A stretch of 64,000 nucleotides of DNA from Massariosphaeria phaeospora (GCA_011032825.1 JAADJZ010000017.1:868001-932000); one strand, 5' to 3'; shown: positions 30,207 through 43,363, counted from the first letter of the stretch. The notes: generated by a model from the letters alone, not told the origin. A program made the numbers and translations.

Positions 30207-32518
30207 GATAGTTTCAAAAATAGTCGGAAAAAAGGCTTACGATGTGGAGAGCTTAGTCATGAAGGAAGAAGCAAATAAGGAAGGTCGGAGGCGCTTCAGC
30301 CGACGTGGAAGAGATTTTGGGGGCTTGGTAAGCAGTGCGGCATCTGGAACGACCACGAGGCTAGAGTTCATGTCGTTGCGCGTTACCATCCATACCACCG
30401 GGGCATGGAAGAACTTCCCCTATCATTTTATGGTTTTTTTGGGTTTTAGCTACACAAACATGAGATCAAAGCCCCTCGTATCTCAGAACACAAATCACGT
30501 AACTTCCCCTATAGTAATAATCATTTCACCATCCTCCTGATCCTGAATCAGGGTGAAGTGGTCCAGGTCGACATGAAAGCTGATGATAGGGTCAGAAGGG
30601 GTCAAATCGTCTGGAAGCTGGTGGGCCATGAGAATTCGGCATCGGAGATCAAGTGCTTTGATTGTGTTCTCGGAGCATGTTCACATAGACACAAGCATAC
30701 TTTCTGTATATCGCGAAGTATCGGCCGCTCGTCACGCTCCTTCGTCATCTCCTCTGTTACCTTAACGTCTCCCCTCACTGTCAGTTCTAAGAAGAGCAAA
30801 GCTTTACACACATGTGGAAGAGAATGAACACAGGCCTCGAAAGTAAAGCCTATGGACCCAGGGCACTAGCAGTACCAAAAGATACTCATATTAGTCCGCG
30901 GGTTGGGGTAGCTGCTTGCATATTTGCCAGAAGGCATAAGAGACGATAGAAAGTATCGGGCCCACAAGAAATAGCCAAGCCATGGTAGAACGTATCAATT
31001 CCACCAGAGTCAAATAAAACCCTTCCTTTCGAGCCTGTCTCGCAATGAGCTAAAGCTAATGTGCATAGCAACAGAGCTTCCATGGCGACTTCGCTTCAAT
31101 GACAACTACGCTTCGATGGCAACGGATATGGATGATACTCTAACATGTGCAAGGCACTGGCCGTGCTGCGTCCTCTCCACTTGTACGCTTCTCCATTTCT
31201 TCACGCCTGCTGTCTTAGTCGTCCCTTGTCAGCCACATGGGTCGCCAATGGAAGGCTGGCCGAGATCGCGGCGCTGTAAAGAAGCAAACTAAACATTACG
31301 AAAGAGGCTGTCGGTACATCGCACAACGTTGGAAAAGACGACTACGCCGAATTTCTAATAGAGGACCTCGTGCGCCTTGGGCATTATGCGTTACCTGCCC
31401 AACTACAACAAAAGACCAGCAATGAGCTCCCTGACAGGATAAACCAGCAGCATGGGACGAGACGGACTTTTTCCATGAGGGGCAGGGGTACTCCAAAGCC
31501 GTTGAAGACTCCAGCTATTTTCCAGTAGTCGTGTACGGTATGCACTAGGTGCAGCTCTAATTTCTTGTAGAGGGTGCGGTGCGTATCGTAGCAAATTCTC
31601 CCCCAGCCGACAAACGAAACATATGGAACTCTTTGTGTCGAGCAAGTGTGTCCTGGTTGAAAATATACCATGGAGCCGACAACGTCGGCGATATCCATGG
31701 AACCAACGATGTCGGCGATATCCATAGCATCAACGATGTCGATGAAGCCAGAGCCGATAACATCCATAAAACCAGCAATGCTGGCTATACCCACGGAACT
31801 ACAAACTCTATTTATTACAGTGCCTCCAGTCCGCAGCATCGCACTGGACGATAACCGCCATTTGAATGATTTCGGCCATTGCATGTACCAAACGAATTGT
31901 CTATAATCGGTATATCCTGATGCCGTAGTAGCCCACCCACTATTCGAACGACGGCCTTACCTTCGCCAGCCTCGCACCTAACTGTTGGTGCTCTCATTCC
32001 ACCCACCTACAACGCCGCCCAAAAATCTTCGCACAGAATCTTCGCACAGAGAGCTACATTGGCTGAGCTGAGCTGAGCTGAATGTGCTAGGGTGCGTGCG
32101 GGCACTAATAAGCTGAACTGAACTGCTGAATACTTTACCTATCGGCTGATGGCGAAAAGAAAAGAAAAGCGTGGTGGGTTGGACGAAGCTGCAGCTGTCG
32201 ACGGGAAAGAGGAACAGAGGAAGTTTGAGCTTTGCGAAAACTTGCTGCGGAGAGCCTCGTTTGTTTTATCTTTGGTTGTGGGGACTGATGGGCTCGGATG
32301 TAATGTGCTCTGATGCGATCTGTAAGAACACTGAATATACAGAATACACCAAGAATGCATATATTAATGGGCTGTTGGCAACCAAACCAAGCTGATTCGA
32401 GTTGGCGTGCCCTTTAGCAAACACCCATACTCTCACACTGGCATCCGTCCGTCCGTACCACCAACTCGTACGCCTACGCATAGCAACACACCGCCAACAC
32501 CCCTCCGTCCCCCAACCT
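30207..32518. other. Gene-poor region with decayed fragments
   Basis: 2.3 kb without an intact gene. On the minus strand around 30540-30810, two frames (SKHLISDAEFSWPTSFQTI and ISFHVDLDHFTLIQDQ) look protein-like but are out of frame with each other, suggesting a dead gene. CTGAG/CTGAA pentamer arrays occur at about 32061-32082 and 32111-32130. Confidence 0.4.
31670..31750 (+). repeat. 27-bp tandem repeat, three imperfect copies
   Basis: ATGGAGCCGACAACGTCGGC-type unit, then ATGGAACCAACGATGTCGGC, then a third diverged copy. Both strands stay open through it, which explains the long spurious frames here. Confidence 0.7.
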
Positions 32519-34996
32519 CTAAAACAGCGTCTTCCTCGCCTTCCGCACCGGCGTGACTGCCGCACTCTTTTCCTTATCTTTTTCCTTCTCCTTCTCCTTA
32601 TCCTTCACAGAGGAGGCCGTAGACGCAGGATAGCGGACTTCGTCGATGGCAAATACCGTCTTGCGCGCTTTACGTGCTGGCGTGACGGCTGCTGCTGCTG
32701 CTGCTGCTGTGGACTTGTCTTTTTCTTTTGATTGTTCGTTGTTGCTGCTGTCTTTTGTGGTGGCTGTGGGGAACACGGCGGGGATGGCATCATCAGGGTG
32801 GCCGAGCGGGTGGATGGCGAAGACGGTTTTGCGCGGCTTGCGTGCGGGCGTCGTTGCTGCTGCGGGCTTGTCTTTCTCTTTCGCGGTTGCTGCGTCCTTC
32901 ACGCCCTCCACACTCGTACCCAGCTCCTCCACATCCTTACCCCTACCCATCTCCTTCCCCTTCCCCTTCCCCCCATCCCCACCCGAAACCCCCGACACCG
33001 ACCCCGACACCGACGCCCGCGCCTTCTTCGCCGACGACTTCGCCTTGGGCACATAGTACTTTTTGCGCGGCGAGTAGTCGGCATCGCCGTCGTCGCCGTC
33101 GTCTTCGCCGTCGCCAGCGGTGCTGTGGTCGGATTTGCGGGAGCGGGGTTTCGTGGTCGAAGTGGGTCTTGAAGTTGGGTTTGGGAGGGGTGGTGAGAGG
33201 GGGAGGGGCGAGGCTGCAGCGGGGGGTTTCTCGTGGTCGTTGTTGTTGTTGTTGTCGTCGGATGGGATGCTAATGGGGTTTTCGGCGCCGGCTCCGGTAG
33301 CTTCTGTGTTTGAATGTGCGTCTGCGTCTGCGTCTGCGTCTGCGTGCGCGTCCGTATTTGCGTTTGCCTCTGCGTTAGCACTAGCGCCAGCATCGGCGTC
33401 GTCCTGGACATACTCGTCGGAGAGCTTGTTGTACTTCCTAGGGCGGCCTCTCGCGCGCTTGAGTTCGCCTGGCTGCGGTTTTACCCGGGGAGACGCAAAG
33501 TCATGGTCGTCTTCCTCGTCGTCCCGCTTCCACACCTTAGCCTTGCCCTTAGCCTTCTGCTTTGGCTCGTCGTCAACCTCTTGCTCCGGCTGCATGCCAC
33601 TCGATTCATCAATGTCGTCGTCGATATCGAGCATGTCTTCATCCTCGTCTGGGTACGAGACTTGGGCGAGCTTAGTGGTCGGCGGTTTGAGCAGCGGCTT
33701 GCCATTGTCGTTGGGGACCTGCTCTGTCGACTCTGCCTCCTCGAACAGCTTCGCATGATGGAAGTAGGGGCGCTGTTGGGCGGGCGTTCTGACACGCAGG
33801 CCTCGCCGAGGCGCCGATGACGTACTTGCACCGTCCGGCGAAGCGGGAACTGAAGAAGCGGCAACGGCAGAAGCGGGAGTCGTCGCAACCTCGGAAACAG
33901 CCTCGGAAACAGGCGCAGCTTCTTCCTCGTCTTCCATGTCTTCTGGGTCAACTGTTTCCTTTGACTTGAATAAATCGGATTAGCAATGGGCGGAAAAACT
34001 GGGGATGCGGTTGAGCTTACCAATACCTTCTTTTTCTTCACAAGGTGGTTAGGCCTCGAATAAAGAGGTTCGTCCATGTCTTCCGGATCAACTGTTTCTT
34101 TTGACTTGGATAAAACAATTAGCAGTCGGCAGAAAAATGGGCATGTACTTGAGCTTACCAATGGCATCTTCTTTTGAATTTGCGGCGAGACCGTGGTGCG
34201 CGGGCTCAGCACGACAAGAGTTTGAACAGCAGGCGCTGGTTCTTCATGCTCATCCTCAGGTATAGAGTCTTCCATGTCTTCCGGGGCTATGATCTCAGCG
34301 GACTGTGCAGAGTCAGTGGTGCGCAAACCAAATCTCAACAACACACTTACTAGATACTGTTTCTTCCTCTGCTTGCGCCCTGGTTTAACCGCAGCAGCAG
34401 CAGAGCTTGTTGGTCGATCTACATCCTCGCTGTCGTCTGATGCTACTGTCTCTTCGGACTGCGAGAGTTAGCACTGCACCTCTTGAAGTGGGACATGGCA
34501 ATTACCAGAAATTTCTTTTTTGACCGCCGTCGCTTTCTAGCGGAAGGAGCGGGCTCTGGTGTTTTCGCGTTTGCCGACGGTGTCGCTGAGATTCTGCCTA
34601 GCGGCTTTGCATCGCCGTTTGCCCTCACTGTCTTTTTCGGCTCGCGAACCGGGTGGGCCTTGGGAACGGGCGGAACAGGCTTGACAGGCTCCAGTTCCGG
34701 CTCATCATCCTGCCATCATCAGTTCGTGTTTCAGAAATCGCAAGAATTGCAGAGCAACTTACGCTGGAGGTGTCTTCTTCCCAGACGTCTAGCGTAGTGT
34801 AATACAAATAAGGTCCGAGAACGTGCTCTGACGAAGCCCAATCGTCGTACGTAAGGTGTGGAGTGGCGTGGCCTTTTTTGTACAGCGCATACTCGGCAGT
34901 GCCGTACGTCTGGAGCCATGAAGAAAGGGAATTCAAAGGCATAGTAGAGCCGTTGGAGCCATTCTCGCCCGGCCGCGGTTGGGCACTCGGCGCCAT
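32519..34996 (-). CDS. AT-hook chromatin-associated protein with duplicated exons
   Basis: Six exons (34996-34763, 34709-34506, 34458-34351, 34302-34159, 34104-34021, 33964-32519), all in phase 0, give 739 aa. I do not recognise the family as a whole. The N-terminal 78 residues look globular (LSSWLQTYGTAEYALYKKGH, YDDWASSEHVLGPYLYYTT). Exons 3-6 each begin with a related S-K-E-T-V-D-P-E-D-M motif, and exons 2-5 each end K-K-x-x-L, with homologous introns between. Exon 6 holds an AT-hook core (RARGRPRKYN), long acidic and Ala/Asp repeats, and three C-terminal copies of ARKxRKT(V/L)F, the last at the stop codon. The AT hook and Lys-rich composition suggest a nuclear DNA-binding protein; function is otherwise unknown. 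Confidence 0.8.
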
Positions 34997-36396
34997 TGAA
35001 GTTGTGCAGAAGAATCTGGCTGGATGGCGAAAGAGAAGTAACCAGAAAGACGGACACCCAACTGCACGATAATTAAAGTGACGAGAAAAAGTAAGCAAGA
35101 AAAGTGCACGCAGAGGAAATATGTACGGATGACCGGTGCCGGAGTGGCGCGGCGGGGTGCGCACGTCGAGATGGCGGTGGTGTGAAAGTTCTGGGGTGGA
35201 GAGTGGCAGAGCGAAGGTTGTCCAAGTCCGTTAGAACTGATGCACGTCTCGTGGCACGTTAGTTTACGGCACAAATCTCGGTGGTTCAGCCGATCGCGAA
35301 GAGCATCCACTTACAGGACCGTACGAGTGTTTTAGTACGATGACTGTGGCACTGTGACTAGCGAAATTGATTTTGTGGTGTAAGTGGAATGGAGGTTGGG
35401 TGCAGAGACTGGCCGGGCGCGCTAGACATGATAATTTCAGCTCGGCTATCTATTCGAGTCTGGGTGTAATAGGTCGCGGCTTCACGGCCACCAAATACCT
35501 CATCAGATAAACAGGCCTGGGCACCAATGACTTTCTATGTGCATACTACCTTCTGTCGGACGTCGCCTTCCCTGTGGCCAGATAGAACAGACAGTCCAAT
35601 AATTCTTTCCATCGCGGCCGACAGCATATGGCACTTGCTAGCATGCACTACACACTTTGTCCAAGCATCTAGGTACAAACTTTACTTGCCAACAATTGCA
35701 ACATGGATTTGCAAGGGCGAAGTTGCCCTTCTCACCGTACTTCTCACCTCGTTTTAGCAGTGTTGCCAAGTGCAGTAGGAGTGTTCAGGTCAGCAAAGGT
35801 TCAGTGCAGGGCGGTGACCATATCGCTGACCTCAGACACATGCCACGAGTTCACTGTAACTAGATTTTTGATCGTTCTTCCGACGTTCATATTGAGAGTG
35901 CTATTTCAGTACCTCAGTCTTCATGACCAAGAGCAGGCGTCCAGCTCTGAATGCTTGATATATACAAAGAAGCACAAAGCTGATCTATCGCGACCGCCAC
36001 CAGGCGATCGAAGCCGCATAACTGCACCAATGCCGCATGGGTATACAACCGCGAACCCGACCATGGCCGCCCGCAAAACAATAAGTCGCACTTCATGCGA
36101 GAAATCAAATAACGCCAGACAGCTTTGATAGTCTTGCAAAGGCAAGACATCCTATAGATCCAGCCTCTTCATCATCAAACGAGGATTTGTAATAAAAGAA
36201 TGGAATCGGCCATCAAGCAGAAGTAAATGAAAAAGTGATTGACATGCTGCAGGTGGCGCGCCTCGCAATGGCCTCGAAAAAGTATGCCGATCGGTGAATC
36301 CAAGTGCACTTGTCCGGTGCTTCATGCTAAATCCAGAGAAACTATGTTGGAAGGTATAGGACGAGGATATGGGTGATATGACAGAATATTTGGGGG
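34997..36396. other. Intergenic
   Basis: 1.4 kb between the start of the AT-hook gene and the 3' end of SPT7. Nothing supportable. Confidence 0.5.
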
Positions 36397-39300
36397 TTAG
36401 GCAGCAGGTATGCTTTCCGGACTGATCATGCCGACCGCGCTACCGTCGTCTTTTTCAGGCTCGGGTACGCTCTGGTTTTCTTTCTGTGGCATTTCGAGTT
36501 TCAGCTTGCCAACCGGCTTACCCAGGCCTTTGGCTAATCCGCCGTTGGTTCCAGATCCGTGATCGTGGCCCGCATGATCATCTTTGTCCTCGTCTAGCTT
36601 GCGTTTCTTTCTTGCCATCTGTTGCTGTTCCCTCAACGGACGCTTGCGAGGACTGGTAATCTTGCCAGTGGGAGGCAGGCGTGGTTTAGGGAAACGTTGC
36701 TTAGGCGGGAGATCTTCGTCCTCGACCAGAGTATCATTGTTGTTCTCTTGCAATTTGGAGAGAAACCAATCATGGACCAGAGCAATTTGGCCGCTATAAT
36801 TTTGCACAGTAACAGGCTCGAATTTGGTCGGCTCTTCCATAAGAACGCCAGTGGTGGCCACGATGCTAAGTCATTGTCAGTACTGCTCCGAAAAAAGTCT
36901 AGAGTTGCATACTTGGTGTTCTCTCTAGCATAAGCACTGTGCATCCTGTTCTGCAACAAGTGTAATGGAACGCTAAAGGTTAAACCGAACTCCCTGTCGA
37001 GACCAAGCTCTTTGAATCCAAAGAAGTCCTCGCCAATGTCTTCAGCGAAGTCGCCGCCGACGAACTGCTCGCTGCCATCGTTGAACGCACCAACACCATC
37101 AGCACCAGCATTGTTGTCCAGAGCTGGGCGAAGAAGTTCGGCATAATAGGAGCGCATCCGATCATGCATGCCGGAGAGTTTGCTACCGAGCCGGTCCACG
37201 TCCTCTGTCACATAAGTCTCGAGCGTCTCGAGATCAACACCATTGACGTTCAACGCGTGAAGTAGGGACTCTTCTTGACTGAAACGGGGAACCCAGTTGG
37301 TCATTGCTCCATCCTGAACCGCAAGGGGCGTGTCTGTCTTCACTTTGGGTGTCTCCCGATATACCCCAAAACTTGCGACCAGCTTCTCGAAAAATTCGCC
37401 GGCAACGTCTGTAATAGCATCAAGGGCGGATGGTTGGAATTCTTCGAAGCCGGCGTGGTAAAATATCTTCGCAACGCTTCGTTGCATTGCTGCACGGCAG
37501 ACGTACGGGGCCATGACAGGGCCCTCTTCAGAAACGACTATGGGTTCGATATCTGCTTCAATGAAAGGTTGAGGATCGTACTTTTGAAACTGGTTCTGGT
37601 ACATCTGCACCTCATCAGCTCATTGTTACTTTGTCAATTGCATAGGATGTGACTTACCTGTGATTGGAGTTGCATTTGCTTGACAATACCAATTTTTGCA
37701 CAGATCTTCCTCGTTTCTTGCATTTGTTTCATGTTCCCCTCCATTTTCTTGGTTAGAGCGCTCTGCGGTGCTGTAAACTGGCCTTTAGGCACGACCCGCA
37801 TATACGCCTCGGTTTGTTGAATGACATGGCCCTCAGCATCTTCAAGCCAGGCCAGGCGCTCGTCTAGATCGGGAATTGCACAAACGGGATCATAATAGTC
37901 CGGAATTTGCCGTTCTTCTTCACCCTCCATACCTTCCGCAAGTGTGACACCAGCTGTGGCTTGAACTCCATCCTTGCCATCAGGTGCAGTGGTAGAATTC
38001 TTCGCCGAGTCTTCCGCGCTGGCTTCCTTGCGGTGCCGCAGCCAACGTCGCATTCCAGCCCTGGACCGTAAGATAGCCGGCTCGTCGACCTGAAGTTGAT
38101 CATCCCGAAACAGCCGATTGCGTTCCGCAGCAATGATTGCCCGGTCCTTCTTGGTCACTTGCTTCCAAGTCTTGTACTCGAGGTCATCCAAATCAGCATC
38201 CTCGCCTTCTAGAGTGAAACCGCTCACTGAGGCACCAGTTCCATCAGCCTCTGATAGATCTGCTTGGCTGCCGTGTGTCCGCATGATACCGTTCGGGCCT
38301 AGCGGGGTGAGTGTTCCTGGCGGAGGCGTTGAGAAGCCATTGATGCTGCCTTCCATCTCCGAGTCGGCGCGAAGAAATTCACTCTTCAAATTGAATACCG
38401 CGTTATTCAAGGACGGCATACCCAGCTTACTCTCGGGGCCTGGGGTGCCCTCTAGACCGGCTGGGAGAGCTTTCCTTGCATTGCTAGTACCCTTTCCCCC
38501 TTTGCTGGGGGCTTTGCGACCTCGTGAAGCCATAATCGGTTCTTCTAGATGATGTTAGAGGACTTTTCCCCAGAATAATACTAAGAAAACGTACCATCTT
38601 CACTGTCCTCAGCACCATCCGCATCCGCATCTCCGTTTCGCATCCTGCGCTCCTCAGCCTCGACCTCTGCGCGGTCGCGGACAGTAATTTCGGGTATCAA
38701 AGGAACGAGCTTCTCCGTCTCTTTCTTCATGACAAGGGCCTTCTTGCGCAAAGGGTGGAGCGGGTCGGCGTTGTACTTCAGGCAGTTGGACCATATGAGC
38801 ATCAAATCATCTACAAATTCCTTCTTTGACTTGTAGGCTAGTTGCTTGAGCTTCTTCATCATCGTGCCAATGTCCATCGGGTGTTTGATGATGATGGTGT
38901 AGTCGGGCGCTTCTCGTTTATTTACGCGTTGTAAGAATGGGTTGGCATGCTCGCAGGCTTTGAGCTCCATAAGAACCTTCTCCATACTCTCGTACAACTC
39001 TTCCTGACCGACGCGGTCTTCGCTTGCCCATTTACTGCGGTTCTTTCTGACTTCGCTGATAAGGTTGCGCAACTGCGCATCGCTAGCATGTACTTTATCT
39101 CGCTGGGCATCGATGCGCGCAATGAGATGCTTCAGAGTCAGGCTTGACGCTCCTAGGTTGGTGGTGCTCAACGTGCCCTGTTGGGGAGCGACAGGTCCCC
39201 CGGCGACGGGAGCATTGGCAGGTGCGCCAGACATCTCTGTCTCGACTTGGCGGTCAAGTTCGTCTAGTTTCTGCTGCTCCAACATCGCATCTCGATCGCT

Positions 39301-39966
39301 CTCCAGCGTGTAGAATAGCGTGTCGAAACTGCGCTTCGCTGCTTCCTCAGCCGCCTTCTTGTCCTGTTGTAGCTTCTTGCGCACATCGTCTGACGACTTG
39401 GGATGTTCCGTCGATGGGGTGCTTGTCCGGCCAACGCCTAGTTTGCTGGAGAGGGAGGTTATGCGGAGGCTTGGCGTATCAAGGGCGGCCGCGGCGATGC
39501 CGTGCGGCGCGCTCTTCGAGAGCAGAGGGGAGGCGTGGGCATCGTCTTCTTCGTCGGCGTCATCGTCGTCGCCATAGTCGTCTTCGACAATGGTGCGGGC
39601 AGCCTTCTTGGGCGTCACGGCCGGGCGCGCGTCATGCGCCATCGGGGCGACCTCGGACGAGGGCTCCATCCCATGATCCGGCGCATCGTCAATGTGAAGT
39701 TTGTCGCGGCCGCCGAGCAGGGCATCGAGACGCGCTTCCGTGCGGAGGTAGCGTTCGCGGAAGAGCGCTGCCCGGGGGTCCTCCTCAGCCATGGTGTCGG
39801 CCCCGTCGGCCAGCGTGTGATTGAGCGATCCGTTCGACATGGCCTCATCGCTCAGGGCCGCATTCGGGGTGCGCAGGCGGATGGTGTTCGGCGGCTGGGC
39901 GGACAGGCGTGCATAGTGCTGGCGCTCTTTGGACGATGGGCGATGCAGTGATGGAGCGAGCGACAT
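36397..39966 (-). CDS. SPT7: SAGA complex subunit Spt7 (bromodomain and histone fold)
   Basis: Scaffold subunit of the SAGA transcription co-activator. Four exons (39966-38595, 38544-37658, 37604-36913, 36865-36397) give 1139 aa. The bromodomain lies at about residues 335-425 ([27 protein letters not shown] with the acetyl-lysine-binding Asn). A histone-fold segment lies near residues 785-835 ([35 protein letters not shown]), the region that pairs with Taf10. The C-terminal [17 protein letters not shown] and basic/acidic tail are also Spt7-like. Open frames for the bromodomain half and the histone-fold half are separated by a 51-nt intron; the splice joins them in frame ([15 protein letters not shown]), so this is one gene. 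Confidence 0.93.
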
Positions 39967-40958
39967 GTCGGTCGCGGTGGGGATCTTGGCAGACGCTCAC
40001 AGCGCTGCGCAGCCGTTCGGGCGGCCTCCAACCTCGTGCAGGTTTCGCGGGAGGGTAAGACCAAGCATGGAAGAAGCCCGGCGGCGTGCGAGTCCAACGA
40101 TGGGGGTTTCGAGATGGAAAAGGCCGGGTTGCGGGGTGTCTTGATGGCCGAAGGTGTGGTTAGGTGTGTTGCGGAGGCGTCGACGTGCCCAGGTGCACCT
40201 CAAAGTAGGAGTAGTGAGAGCGGCTAGCCCGATCCGGCCAAGCTCCTCGGCCCATCCACTCAAGCCCGGCGCACCCTTGACTGAAGTAGCAAGCAGTTCC
40301 ACATAAAAGGGTTATTCAGCGTGTTCTGACGTGTTCTACAATATGTTTTGTACAATAGAGCCCGCAGTCTGTTGTGACTATAGTAGTAATACAACTTACT
40401 AGGCCTAGAACAAAAAGTGTACGGACTATGATTGTCAGTCACAAAGCATATGTCACGGCATTCGGTCTATACTATGCACTCCTTCCTCGCCTACATAGGA
40501 AGTGTGTTTATTTCCCCGACGCAAGTCTTGTCATATCACTAGTCCTCGACGAGTTTCTTCTTCGTCTTGTCTTAGACGATCTACAATAAGTAGCACTAGT
40601 ACTGACACAGCATTTAACAATGATTACGACGAGCAGAAAACCTGCGACAGCTCTCTTTTTAAATGCACACTGTTTTCAGCCTTGAATTATCTCAACATGA
40701 GAATTTTGACGTCGCGGAGTAGTACCTCTGATGTTCAAACTTCAGGTGTAGGCGTACCCAGCCCAAATCGGTTAGTCCGCTCTGACAAGCTTCCACGAGA
40801 CGAGGCGGCTGCTCCAACACCAACGCAACGCGGCCACCTCACGCCAACAGCTTGCAACCACAACAGGCCGCGCCATCCTCTTCTTCTACACTCTCAGCGA
40901 ACCTCTCTCTCTCAGTTATGCCCCCAGTCCGGTGATTGCCCGCCACAAAAGACCCACG
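39967..40958. promoter_or_regulatory. Divergent intergenic region, SPT7 / VanZ-like
   Basis: About 1 kb that presumably contains both promoters and 5' leaders. No gene or RNA recognised. Confidence 0.5.
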
Positions 40959-41832
40959 ATGCGAATACGGAAACCCTTCGCCGGTAAGTCCAGCCACCAT
41001 GCCGTCATACCTGCCTTGCGGCCAACCCAGCTCGCATGTCACTGCTGCCAGAGACCTACTGCCCACGCAGATATGTTCTACATGCCACCTCTTTCGCTGC
41101 TTCTGGGATATGTCGCGCAGGGTTATTGAGCAGAAGCTTTCCGAATTCCCTCCCTCTCCCTCCCCACTAATAGCACCCACCAGGCGCCTTCCTCGCGCTC
41201 TGCGCCATATCCGGCCTCGCCGGCTTCACGCCCCCTGCATACAACAAAATCCCACAATACAAAGAATCCGACAAAGCACTACACTTCCTCGCCTTCTTCC
41301 TGCTCACGACGACCTTCTACTGGATCATCGAGGCGAACCGGCGGCGGGTCCTACAGATCACCTTCCTGGTGTGCACGTTTGGGCTGGGCGTAGCGAGCGA
41401 GGTGATCCAGAGCTTGTTGCCGGTATGTGGAGTGCTTGCGCGCATAAAGCTACGGATTGCTAATGTGTGTGCGGGCAGATCGATCGCGCGTTCGACTATC
41501 AGGACATAGTTGCGAATCTTCTGGGATCCGGCTTAGGCCTTGGGCTGTGCAATTGGTATCACAAACGCATGCTTGAGCGGAAGAGGGCGGCGCGCGGGTA
41601 TGGGGCTGTCGCGGGCGATGAGCCGGACGACATGGATGTCGAGCTGGGAGAGGGGATTGGAGGGCAAGAATCCGGCGTCGTGAGGCCGACAGTGGACGAG
41701 GAGTTGGCGAATTGGGATGAGAATGCCGAAGACTGGGATAGTACTGAGCCAGTTGAGGTCGTCGCGAATGGCCAGGCTGGTGACGCAGCTGGAGACTTGG
41801 GTGTTTCGGAAGGGAAGAAAAGATACGACTAA
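40959..41832 (+). CDS. VanZ-like domain membrane protein
   Basis: Three exons (40959-40983, 41184-41422, 41479-41832) give 205 aa. The first exon is 25 nt. Four hydrophobic helices are visible: GAFLALCAISGLAGF, ALHFLAFFLLTTTFYWII, VLQITFLVCTFGLGVASEVI and DIVANLLGSGLGLGLCNWY. The motif D-K-A-L-H-F-L-A-F and the SEVIQSLLP...RAFDYQDIVANLLG ending match VanZ-like proteins. In bacteria VanZ modulates glycopeptide sensitivity; the role in fungi is unknown. The last 80 residues are acidic and probably cytosolic. The intron before exon 2 is long for this window (200 nt). Confidence 0.82.
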
Positions 41833-42233
41833 GCAATGGCGTCCGGATGTATGATGACGGGGATCATGGCTATAGGTGCAGCGCCTTCTCTGGATATTAA
41901 CGATACTTTGGGTAACATATTCAACACGGTATACATTTTCACTGTCGCGCTACATTTAAGCCACAGCACCTAAGTTAATTCGGGAAGGGTCATTAGGAAC
42001 GGTCAGAGCTCTGGTTTGGTGCAGATCGGACTGGCGTATTCGTTTTACAAGCTCATTATCCACTGGTTCACTCCATCCTACGTGGAAGCTGTGCGACCAT
42101 GAATCGTTAATTCGGCCTGCCTGACTTCCTTGGCTTCATCATTTTCCCAGTGTGAAATTCCTGAAGGACCCAAGAGACCCATGCCAAGCGCCATGACCTC
42201 GTCACCACTGTTTCAAACCCATCGTGTGTTGCT
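41833..42233. other. Intergenic, convergent 3' ends
   Basis: Tail-to-tail region between the VanZ-like gene and RPS26. Nothing else seen. Confidence 0.5.
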
Positions 42234-42812
42234 CTACGCGGCGGCGGCGGCGGTGCCGGCGACCCTGGCGGCCTGCTGTGCGTTGACCTTCTTTCCGTCC
42301 TTGTTGTACCTGACCCTGGGCGGCGGGGCACGGTTACGGCGACCTACTCGTGAGCGGACACTGTTCACGCTCGTTAGTTCTGGAGACAGATGTATCCGCG
42401 CGCCGATGAATGACGTACCGGACAATCTTGCCGTGGATGGCGCAGGAAACGCAGTACTGGAGCTTCAAGTACATCTTCGGGACAGTGTACTCGGGGAAGA
42501 CCGAGGCGTCGGAGATATCACCTGCCCAGCGCGTTAGTAGCCGTCTTCATCATTTGTCTTCTGGGCCCGGGGCAAAGTTCGTGTGGCGTGGCGGAGAAAC
42601 GTACGGATGGCGGCCGACTCGACCATGTTCCTGATGGTGAATCTCTTGATTGCCTTGTCCTTGGGTGTGCATCGAGAGCAGTTGGAGCAGCGGATCGGCT
42701 TGACGTGGCCGCGGCCCTTCTTGTTGCGGCCGCTGCAGCGCTGTTAGTTTTCCTGACGTTCGGAGGCGTGCTTCGGGTGTGTTGCATACTTGGACGCTCG
42801 CTTCTTGACCAT
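42234..42812 (-). CDS. RPS26: 40S ribosomal protein S26 (eS26)
   Basis: Four short exons (42812-42790, 42732-42605, 42521-42419, 42360-42234) give 126 aa. The protein reads [20 protein letters not shown], then the zinc-binding cysteine block [19 protein letters not shown] and the second pair in [20 protein letters not shown], then [18 protein letters not shown]. This is the universally conserved eS26 sequence. It lies at the mRNA exit channel of the small subunit. The gene is easily missed because each exon is short and long spurious frames cover it on the other strand. The C-terminus is Ala-rich. Confidence 0.97.
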
Positions 42813-43363
42813 GATGGGCTGATTCTGGATTCGGCGTTAATTAAAGGCGGGTCGTTGTTGGGGAGGGGGTTTGCGTACCGAAGATGGGGGATCTAGGAGT
42901 CAGGACTGGGGGTTGTCGTTGACGTTCGTTGCTGGGAGGCGTCGAGTGTAAAATTGATGGTCTGATGTGGGCGTAGCGAGCCGAGCCTCCGATCCCGAGA
43001 TTGGCCCGCATCTTATCTTATCGCTTGGCGTGTTTAGGATCGACAGTCTGGTTTGCTCAAGGCAATGATGGAATTCTAAAACTGACTTTATAATAAGAGT
43101 GCTTTCATCTTTTGGCAATCGAAAGTCAATTGGTGCAAACATACAATTAGTCTCATAACCTGGGTCTAGATCATCAAACCAGTCCTTGTGACCACACTGA
43201 AGCGGGCTTTCCCGACGCCGAGCCTGAGCCCGCATTGTTTTCTGGCCGCCGTAGCAACCAGAGTCTACACCGCACTTCTACAATAATTCGCTAATACTGG
43301 CCACCACCCACGAACACCTGTTTTCTGCATTGCCAGTGACAGTTGGGTCTCCATACCACAACC
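42813..43363. promoter_or_regulatory. Divergent promoter region, RPS26 / CBS-PB1
   Basis: 550 bp between two divergent starts. A long minus-strand frame here is probably chance. Confidence 0.5.

Noticed and set aside
31670..31750. CRISPR-like short tandem repeats
   Set aside because: Units are contiguous 27-bp imperfect copies without spacers, in a eukaryotic genome.
38544..38594. Possible gene boundary between bromodomain and histone-fold ORFs
   Set aside because: A 51-nt GT-AG intron joins them in frame and both domains belong to Spt7, so one gene is the better model.
42900..43235. 111-residue minus-strand frame
   Set aside because: It lies in the divergent promoter of RPS26 and the CBS-PB1 gene and has no domain or splice support.
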